Source: Candidatus Cloacimonadota bacterium (GTDB lineage Bacteria; Cloacimonadota; Cloacimonadia; Cloacimonadales; TCS61). From it: a DNA stretch of 41,379 nucleotides. Location: NCBI GenBank assembly GCA_021735645.1, contig JAIPGP010000025.1, positions 1 to 41,379 of the forward strand. Reading direction: 5' to 3'. Made by a program: the position numbers and the translations under genes. The notes beneath the pieces were generated by a model. That model was not told the DNA's origin, made no database searches, and saw only the letters and a list, made by a program, of their open reading frames with translations. Below are positions 35,938-41,379 of the stretch, piece after piece (the first letter of the stretch is position 1; each line of letters opens with the position of its first letter).

Positions 35938-36878
35938 TTTTATTTACTCCTGTACAAAGTATAGTATTAGCTTTGTTGGTGGCAAGCAAAAAAACTTTGG
36001 AAAGGGAGAAAGGGAGAAAGTGGACAGTGGACTTAGTGGTAGAGGGAAGGAGGGGGAGAAGAGGGGAAGAGGGAGTGAGGGATGGGGAGAAGATGGGAAA
36101 ATGTGAAGGCGCGAAAGCATGAAAGCACGAGGGCACGACTTCTGGAAAGCATGACAACTTGACTTCTTGAAAACTTGACTTCTTGAAAACTTGACTTCTG
36201 GACTTCTTGACTAAATAACTTCCAAAATCCGAGTTCCGAGTCACGAGTAACGAAAAAAAAACATTTTTCGCGGTCTTAGCGGCTTTCGCGGTTTAGTATT
36301 CTCCTTATTATCATTTCATAAAACAGTTTCCCATTTCCATTCGGATAATTCACTAATTCACCCCTGCCAATTCCTCGGAGATATCTGTGGTTGAAAATAA
36401 ATTGAAGGTCAGAAGGTTTGAAGGTTGGAGGGTTTGAAAGTTTGAAGGTTGGAGGGTTTGAAAGTTTGAAGGTTGGAGGGTTTGAAAGTTTGAAGGTTGG
36501 AGGGTTAGAAGGTTAGAGGGGGAGAATTCGAAGATGAGAAGGGAATATTAATTGAAAATTAAAAATTGAAAATTTAATGTAATCTGTGCTTCGCACCGTG
36601 AATAGTGATTTGTGAACAGTGAATGGGAAAATGGAGAGAAAGTGTGAAAGTTAGAGGGTTTGAGGTAGTTCTTTAAATTTCCAATCACCAGATAGTTACA
36701 TTACATTCTAATTTTCAATTTTACATTTTCAATTTTTAATTTTTAATTATCCCCGATCATCTGTATTCTATTCCCTCATTCAACATTCAAAATTATTGTA
36801 GGACACTCCCTGTAGCTTCCCTGTGGCTCCGTCCAATCCCAACAGATGAATCGTAATTTTTGCTCTTTAATCTGTAAA
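35938..36878. repeat. 940 bp of tandem and dispersed repeats
   Basis: No gene seen. From left to right: purine tract (36044-36090); GCGAAAGCATGAAAGCACGAGGGCACGAC repeat (36109-36140); TTGACTTCTTGAAAAC tandem (36157-36210); a GAGTCACGAGTAACG fragment (36236-36251); a 24 bp tandem array of 3.7 identical units starting GTTTGAAGGTTGGAGGG (36416-36504); TTGAAAATTAAAAATTGAAAATT; small hairpin GTGC-TTC-GCAC (36587-36597); GTGAACAGTGAATGGG; and AT-rich TTTTACATTTTCAATTT. These modules recur elsewhere in the window. Confidence 0.8.
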
Positions 36879-37490
36879 TTATAGTGCTTTCCAATAAGCT
36901 GAGACCAGAAGTTCTTTTCCGTTTAATATTCTGCCTTCGTAAACGCCACTTTTTTCTACTTCACCCACACCTTGGGGAGTTCCTGTCATCACAATGTCTC
37001 CATCGTTCAAAGTAAGGAAGGATTCAATTTCCTGCAGAATTTGATCCGGCTTATATATCATCTGCTGAACATTACCGCTTTGCAATGTTTTACCATTGCC
37101 ATCGAGTTCTAAAGTAAGTTCTGGCTTTATCTCATCGATCGGAACAAAATCACTGAAAAGTGCTGCTCCATCAAATGCTTTAGCTCGTTCCCAGGGAAGT
37201 CCTTTTCCTTTGAGTTTGGATTGCAAAGTTCTTTTTGTTAGATCCAAACCAAATGCTACAGCGACAAATTTATGGTCTTCAACCAGGAAGCAGATCTCTC
37301 CTTCATAATGAATTGCTTCCCGATCATAGGAAATAAGCTGGTGACCAATAGCTGAATTTGGCTTGATAAAAAGTACCATGCTTTCGGGTATTTCACTATT
37401 TAATTCTCTAATATGCTCTACGTAGTTTCTTCCCACGCAGACGATTTTGGAAGGTGTAATCTTTCTTTTCCCAAAATTAACTGTTTTCAC
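36879..37490 (-). CDS. Fumarylacetoacetate hydrolase-family (FAHD1-like) protein
   Basis: 203 residues from the GTG at 37490 (GGAG 6 nt upstream; the TTG four codons earlier overlaps that site). Motifs: KIVCVGRNYVEHIREL, KPNSAI, the metal ligands Glu63 and Glu65 in HYEGEICFLV, GLDLTKR with Asp83, KAFDGAALFSDFVP and IVMTGTPQGVG. It is a compact single-domain member, similar to FAHD1 acylpyruvate hydrolase/oxaloacetate decarboxylase or small isomerases. The substrate cannot be fixed. It stands alone, with its nearest gene a minus-strand zinc-ribbon protein 78 nt upstream. Confidence 0.88.
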   Translation of the reverse strand: MKTVNFGKRKITPSKIVCVGRNYVEHIRELNSEIPESMVLFIKPNSAIGHQLISYDREAIHYEGEICFLVEDHKFVAVAFGLDLTKRTLQSKLKGKGLPWERAKAFDGAALFSDFVPIDEIKPELTLELDGNGKTLQSGNVQQMIYKPDQILQEIESFLTLNDGDIVMTGTPQGVGEVEKSGVYEGRILNGKELLVSAYWKAL

Positions 37491-37567
37491 AATATACTCC
37501 AATTCAATAATTTATGTTGCTTTTTTTAATGTTTTAGTTTTTTCTCTGTTACATTTCCTGCTTTTGC

Positions 37568-38023
37568 TCAATCCCAACAGATGACTTCATATTCGTCTTT
37601 ATATAGGCTGTGTTTACCGCATTCAGGACAGTTATAATTTTTCAGGTCTGGTAATTCATCGCTGTCATTTTGAGCTGATCTATTAACTGGCTCCAGGATA
37701 GATTTGCAGGTCGGGCATTTGTAATCAATTTCAAAAATCCCGCCTTCATAAACTAATTTGATATAGAACCTTTCAAATAACATCTTGCAACTGTTGCAAT
37801 GATATATTTTATGTCCATAATCGCGATCGAGTTCTGCGTGTTTATCTTCTATAAGAGTTCTGATCTGTTCAATAGTTTTCTTTGATCTGACCATTTGCGG
37901 GAGCATTCCATGTTTGGGATCAAAGTCCAATACTCTTATAGGATTATACATCATGCCGATACCAAGCATAAATGTCTCGGAATAATTGCAGTTACTGCAT
38001 TTAATTTGAATACTTGAACCCAT
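37568..38023 (-). CDS. Zinc-ribbon protein of unknown function
   Basis: 151 residues with four CxxC knuckles: Cys9/12, Cys76/79, Cys103/106 and Cys132/135, enough for two zinc sites. Between the first and second is a helical stretch (RSKKTIEQIRTLIEDKHAELDRD). AAGGAG precedes the ATG. The N-terminus (MGS...C9xxC12) and C-terminus (Y..ICWD) resemble the divergently oriented gene at 38402, so the pair probably arose from a common ancestor. No named family is recognised. Confidence 0.8.
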   Translation of the reverse strand: MGSSIQIKCSNCNYSETFMLGIGMMYNPIRVLDFDPKHGMLPQMVRSKKTIEQIRTLIEDKHAELDRDYGHKIYHCNSCKMLFERFYIKLVYEGGIFEIDYKCPTCKSILEPVNRSAQNDSDELPDLKNYNCPECGKHSLYKDEYEVICWD

Positions 38024-38401
38024 TAGATATCTCCTTTATGCTAAATATAACTTTTTGAGATACATTGGCAAGGGAATTTTTTGAAGAAGGGTGAAGAATA
38101 GAACACAGGGGGGGGGGGGGGGGGGGGGGACGAAGAGGGGAAGAGGGGAAGAGGGGAAGAGGGGAAAATGAGAAAGTGCGATGGCACGAAGGCGTGACTT
38201 CTGGAAAACATGACTGCGGGACTTCTTGAAAACTTGACTGGGAGAAAACACGAAAGCGAGAAAGCACGAGGGCACGACTTCTGGAAAACTTGACTGATAG
38301 AAGGGGGCAATTGAAAATGTAAAATGGGAATTATAGAATAATCCAAGACCAGGATGTCTTGATACGATGATAGCAATACTTTTATATTAGAGGTGATCAT
38401 T
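38024..38401. repeat. Divergent intergenic region with a 22-G homopolymer
   Basis: Contains 22 consecutive G (38108-38129), then GAAGAGGGGAAGAGGGGAAG (from 38132), the GAAAGTGCGATGGCACGA repeat (38171-38190), GACTTCTTGAAAACTTGACT, AAAGCACGAGGGCACGACTT (38261-38280) and a degenerate hairpin CAAGAC...GTCTTG (38344-38361). The G-run is long enough for slipped-strand variation. Confidence 0.9.
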
Positions 38402-38779
38402 ATGGGAAGTGGTTATAAAGCGCGTTGTCTTGATTGCGGTAAGGAGTTTATGGTAAGTGAAGGTCCTGGCTTTCATACTGTCATTTTACATTGTGATAAA
38501 TGCGGTAAAGAAACTGGTATTGGGCATGATGAAGACGATGTTCTGTATTTTGAATATGTACATGCAATAATTGGACTGCCCCATGACGTAAATGATAATA
38601 TCGAAGAATGTGCTCCAGAGATCCAAAAGGTTATCAGGAAATGCCGGTAAATTGAAAAGAAGTTAGCCGGAGAATGTAAATGTGGAGGAAATTTCACATA
38701 TTTTGCACCACCCCGTTGTCCGAAATGCCACTCATCCAGGATTGAAGATACACAAACAGAGTATATAAACTGGGATTGA
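38402..38779 (+). pseudogene. Zinc-ribbon gene interrupted by an in-frame TAA
   Basis: The ATG at 38402 (GAGGTGAT 4 nt upstream) opens a frame that stops at TAA 38648-38650 after 82 residues (Cys9/12 and Cys31/34). The same frame continues for 42 more codons to TGA 38777-38779 and encodes LAGECKCGGNFTYFAPPRC, then PKCHSS...EYINWD, which is an obvious third zinc knuckle (CxC...CxxC). Its ending resembles the C-terminus of the neighbouring gene at 37568 (EVICWD). So either a sense codon has mutated to TAA, or the stop is a sequencing error or is read through. If the stop is real, the product is the 82-residue fragment. Confidence 0.75.
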
Positions 38780-38793
38780 TGCAGCTATGCTGC

Positions 38794-38891
38794 CGTGAAT
38801 CGCATTTCGTGAGACGGGAGACAAAAGTGCGTATCCAGAGCTTCCAGCTCTGATTACATTCTGCCTTCCGACTCACGAACCTCGACTCACG
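38794..38891. repeat. Composite palindromic repeat, copy R4
   Basis: Short version in the same orientation as R1: CGTGAATCG...CGTGAGACGGGAG arm, GTGCGTATC, hairpin CAGAGCT-TCC-AGCTCTG (38836-38852), GATTACATT, then CCGACTCACGAACCTCGACTCACGG. It has no 12-mer array. It begins 15 nt after the end of the interrupted zinc-ribbon frame. A GCTTAATC-AAGA-TGATTAAGC hairpin follows at about 38927-38946. Confidence 0.88.
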
Positions 38892-39005
38892 GATCAATGT
38901 AAGATTTAAAATAAAATTAATAGGCTTAATCAAGATGATTAAGCTACATGGGGAAAGGGAATCCATAATCATTTACGTCAAATAGAAAAGGCTTTATCGG
39001 TTATT

Positions 39006-39029
39006 AATTGACAAATAGAATAGTCAATT
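39006..39029 (+). promoter_or_regulatory. Inverted repeat overlapping a -35 box, before the ATPase gene
   Basis: AATTGAC (39006-39012), 10 nt, GTCAATT (39023-39029). The left arm includes TTGACA, a consensus -35. A possible regulator site 22 nt before the start codon; the regulator is unknown. Confidence 0.5.
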
Positions 39030-39051
39030 TTGTTTTTGATTCGGAGGGTTT

Positions 39052-40269
39052 ATGAAGCTGATATTAAATGAGTTATTTGAGATACAGAACAGGATTGCGG
39101 GGTTTATACCTTTGGAATTCAGGCGTTATCTAAAGCTTCCGGCAGGTAAGCGATTGATAGCCCTTACTGGTTCAAGGGGTATCGGGAAAACAACCCTGAT
39201 CATGCAGTATTACCTTGATAATTTTAGCTCAACTGAAGAATGTTTATATTTTTCTGTTGATAATCCATTAGTCAGCAGGAGCAGTATTTATGAGATCGGC
39301 AAGGAATATTTTACCTATCACGGCAATACTCTGATCATTGATGAAGTCCATAAGCAGAAAGCCTGGTCACTGGATGTGAAAGCCTTATACGATTCGTTTC
39401 CTGATAAGCAGATCATAATTTCCGGTAGTTCAAAACTGGGGATCATTAATCAAAAAGGTGATCTGTCACGCCGGGCAGAGATCCATAATCTGAAAGGATT
39501 GTCTTTCAGAGAGTTTCTGGCATATCATTATGGATATCAGTTAGAAGTATATACACTGGAAGAGATACTGGCTGATCATATTTCCATCAGCTCACAGATC
39601 AATCGTCAAGTAGTAGAGCTAAAGAAATATTTTCAGGAATATCTGCATTACGGGTTCTATCCTTTTTATGAGCGGAAAAATGAAACAAATTACCAGCAGG
39701 CATTATTGAGTATTATAGATAAGATCATTTATGAAGATGTACCGGGGATAGCAGATATAAAAAGTTCATCGAGCCTGGAATTTAAGAAGCTGATCGCTTA
39801 TCTGGCAATGTCAAAAATTCCAACTTTGCAGGTATCATCGCTTTGCAATGAACTTGATATAAGCAAAGAGACGTTGTATAAATATCTTGATCTGCTTGAT
39901 CGGAGTGAGGTTATCAATATAGTCCGGGAGAGGAGAGCTTCTATCAGGTCTATTAAAAAGTCGAGGCTGCTTTTTCTGAATCCTAATTTATATTATGCCG
40001 TAAGCAGTGAGTTATGGAGGCATAGTACTGAGCTGGGAAATATCAGAGAGGCTTTTTTTGTTTCACAGATTGATCAACCGCTTTATTCGTCTCAGGCTTC
40101 CGATTATGAACTTGATCTGCCGGATAAGATCATAACTATCGAGATTGGTGGAAAGAACAAGTCACGCAGACAGATTAAAGATGTTGATGATGGATATTTA
40201 TTTAAGGATGACATAATTCAGGGTTATGAGAATGTTATTCCTTTATATCTGGCGGGATTTACTTATTAA
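39052..40269 (+). CDS. AAA ATPase with DUF4143 domain
   Basis: 405 residues. The N-terminal AAA_14 ATPase has Walker A GSRGIGKTT (40-48), Walker B TLIIDEVHK (Asp97, Glu98) and sensor-like IIISGSSKL (about 126-134). The C-terminal DUF4143 has a winged-helix-like region (ISKETLYKYLDLLDRSEVI) and a nuclease-like end (LPDKIITIEIGGKNKSRRQ), where Glu/Lys spacing resembles a decayed PD-(D/E)XK core. The family is widespread and often called an archaeal-type ATPase; its role is unclear. CGGAGGG precedes the ATG. Not linked to a nuclease or toxin partner here. Confidence 0.88.
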   Translation: MKLILNELFEIQNRIAGFIPLEFRRYLKLPAGKRLIALTGSRGIGKTTLIMQYYLDNFSSTEECLYFSVDNPLVSRSSIYEIGKEYFTYHGNTLIIDEVHKQKAWSLDVKALYDSFPDKQIIISGSSKLGIINQKGDLSRRAEIHNLKGLSFREFLAYHYGYQLEVYTLEEILADHISISSQINRQVVELKKYFQEYLHYGFYPFYERKNETNYQQALLSIIDKIIYEDVPGIADIKSSSSLEFKKLIAYLAMSKIPTLQVSSLCNELDISKETLYKYLDLLDRSEVINIVRERRASIRSIKKSRLLFLNPNLYYAVSSELWRHSTELGNIREAFFVSQIDQPLYSSQASDYELDLPDKIITIEIGGKNKSRRQIKDVDDGYLFKDDIIQGYENVIPLYLAGFTY

Positions 40270-40512
40270 TTTTGAATTGAGAATAGAACGTGGGGGGGGC
40301 GGGAGACGAAGAGGGACGAAGGGGCGAAAGCGAGAAAGCACGACTTCGGGACTGCTGGAAATTGAAGGTTGGAAAGTTTGAGGGTTTGAGGGGGGGGGAG
40401 TAATTGAAAATTGAAAATGGAAGAGGGGGGAGTAATGGAAAATTGAACTAAAAAGGCTCAATATGAAGAAATTGAACCAAAAGAGTACAGTTGCTTTTAA
40501 ATGGGTTACAGA
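40270..40512. repeat. G-rich repeat spacer
   Basis: Three G-runs of 6-9 (40292-40298, 40391-40399, 40427-40432), GACGAAGAGGGACGAAGGGG, another GCGAAAGCGAGAAAGCACGACTT repeat (40325-40347), and TTGAAAATTGAAAATGG. The small open frame at 40463-40633 mostly overlaps the opposite-strand gene and is not called. Confidence 0.8.
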
Positions 40513-41145
40513 TTATCTAATTATGGTTACCATACTTTTAGCTAAATATGCTCCCACAATTGCTAATGTACTTGATAACAGAGTACCAATCAATACATAT
40601 TCAGCAAATTTTTTATCATCCAAAGCTTTGTAGCGAGTAATTCCTTTGGCAGTTAAAACAAAAGCAATTGAAGTGTAGTTTCCAGTAATGACAAAAAAGA
40701 AGAACATGATTCTTTCGATAATACCGATAATTTTTCCTTTTTTAATTTCTTGAGATTCAATATTATCATTTTCGCCCTCTTTACTTTCTCTAATATCTAT
40801 TGTTTGCAAGATATACCTGACTAAGTTGTTGATTTCGTTAGCTGTTATCAATATACCGCTACTGTAAATTAATACAATCTTTAACTTGTTAATATTAAAA
40901 GCTGACAATATTGGGTGATGGTTAACTATGTACTCAGCAATTTGAATAGAACTGGCATTGAATCTGAGACTTTGACCGAAAATGCCAAAGATAAAACCTC
41001 CGATAAGCATGAAAAAAGCAAATTCGACAAATCTTTTTAAGTATATAGCTTTTTTATTCTTCTCGAATAAGAAGATTAATATATGGAATGCTGTCAGAAA
41101 GCAAATGAGTAAGATGATGGCGGTTGATTGACTAAATAAGGGCAA
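40513..41145 (-). CDS. DUF3307-like C-terminal membrane protein, N-terminus uncertain
   Basis: At least 210 residues with five to six membrane segments. The C-terminal block (KGKIIGIIERIMFFFFVITG, then TAKGITRYKALDDKKFAEYVLIGTLLS) matches the typical end of DUF3307 proteins, commonly encoded next to SatD regulators. The N-terminal His/Asp domain is missing. The start is not clear: the listed TTG has no ribosome-binding site, and the frame stays open upstream to 41301, encoding ALRTLALFAKVYCTTGLITR. That upstream part runs into the terminal inverted repeat, so the true 5' end may be cut off by the contig end, a rearrangement or a misassembly. Confidence 0.65.
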   Translation of the reverse strand: MPLFSQSTAIILLICFLTAFHILIFLFEKNKKAIYLKRFVEFAFFMLIGGFIFGIFGQSLRFNASSIQIAEYIVNHHPILSAFNINKLKIVLIYSSGILITANEINNLVRYILQTIDIRESKEGENDNIESQEIKKGKIIGIIERIMFFFFVITGNYTSIAFVLTAKGITRYKALDDKKFAEYVLIGTLLSSTLAIVGAYLAKSMVTIIR

Positions 41146-41252
41146 TAGTAAGAAAATTTCAATTGCACAGATCAGCGATTCGATTTTGAGAGAATTAGTT
41201 TTTTTGTTCCACTGGTAAAATAATCTGGTAATTAAACCCGTTGTGCAGTAGA

Positions 41253-41379
41253 CTTTTGCAAAGAGTGCTAAGGTTCTGAGTGCAGATAAGTTAGAAAATG
41301 ATCAGTGAATATTTTTTATATTTATTATCATTTTCTATCTTATTCTGTGCCAGAAACTTGGTGCTATTTGTGAAATCCT
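41253..41379. repeat. Right arm of contig-terminal inverted repeat
   Basis: Reverse complement of 43-180 as described for the left arm: 41278-41379 matches 101 of 102 bases, and 41253-41270 matches 18 of 18. In place of the left arm's palindrome it has AGGTTCT (41271-41277). It overlaps the upstream open part of the DUF3307-like frame. Confidence 0.95.

Noticed and set aside
36416-36504. CRISPR array considered for the regular 24 bp repeats
   Set aside because: Units are contiguous with no unique spacers, and no cas gene is present.
39052-40269. AAA/DUF4143 ATPase as part of a defence island
   Set aside because: No nuclease, methylase or toxin partner nearby; the neighbours are a zinc-ribbon gene and a membrane protein.
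40463-40633. Small plus-strand frame (56 codons, MKKLNQKSTVAFKW...)
   Set aside because: Runs antisense to the well-supported DUF3307-like C-terminus and has no ribosome-binding site.
1-41379. tRNA or rRNA genes
   Set aside because: No cloverleaf with GTTCRANNC-type T arm or conserved rRNA stretch was seen on either strand when reading the spacers.

Overview
The window looks like one complete 41.4 kb metagenomic contig from a Gram-negative bacterium of the FCB group, most likely Candidatus Cloacimonadota. The basis is a YPNPFNP-type C-terminal secretion-sorting domain on a gingipain-like protease, large secreted proteins with Ig-like, CARDB, BACON and dockerin modules, a complete outer-membrane type IV pilus (T4P) machine, and intergenic DNA packed with short palindromic and tandem repeats. 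This taxonomic call is an inference; there is no rRNA or marker gene in the window.

Layout. (1) 1-2222: a minus-strand DUF362 ferredoxin protein flanked by small hairpin repeats. (2) 2223-5320: an ArsR-controlled operon (arsR, ArsP/COG0701 permease, small CxxC thioredoxin, CcdA-like membrane protein, monothiol AhpD-like protein, exported thioredoxin), preceded by a 9+9 bp palindromic operator. It reads as a metalloid-efflux and thiol-redox module carrying electrons from cytoplasm to periplasm. (3) 5439-8771: a secreted C25 (gingipain) cysteine protease with a strong terminator. (4) 9174-24415: a contiguous T4P locus: major pilin, PilT, three minor-pilin-like genes, PilM-N-O-P-Q, a large Ig-domain lipoprotein, PilB with a c-di-GMP-type MshEN domain, PilC, a terminator, then prepilin peptidase PilD. 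(5) 25000-30097: two more paralogs of the Ig-domain lipoprotein, each behind its own repeat-rich leader. (6) 30262-32181: MntP and an acyl-CoA dehydrogenase on the minus strand. (7) 32811-35087: a secreted CARDB/BACON/dockerin protein. (8) 35338-41379: scattered genes (four-helix-bundle protein, FAH-family hydrolase, a divergent pair of zinc-ribbon proteins of which one is interrupted by an in-frame stop, an AAA/DUF4143 ATPase, a DUF3307-like membrane protein) separated by dense repeats.

The genes are mostly recognisable families. The least explained parts are: (a) a family of short hairpins whose stems change by compensatory substitutions while loop and flanks stay similar, one copy of which forms the 3' end of a thioredoxin gene; (b) larger composite palindromes built of CGTGAGTCGTGAATCG arms around such a hairpin; (c) the trio of Ig-domain lipoproteins tied to the pilus locus; and (d) a 102 bp inverted repeat (101/102 identical) at the two ends of the contig, whose arms differ just beyond it by the presence of a palindrome.
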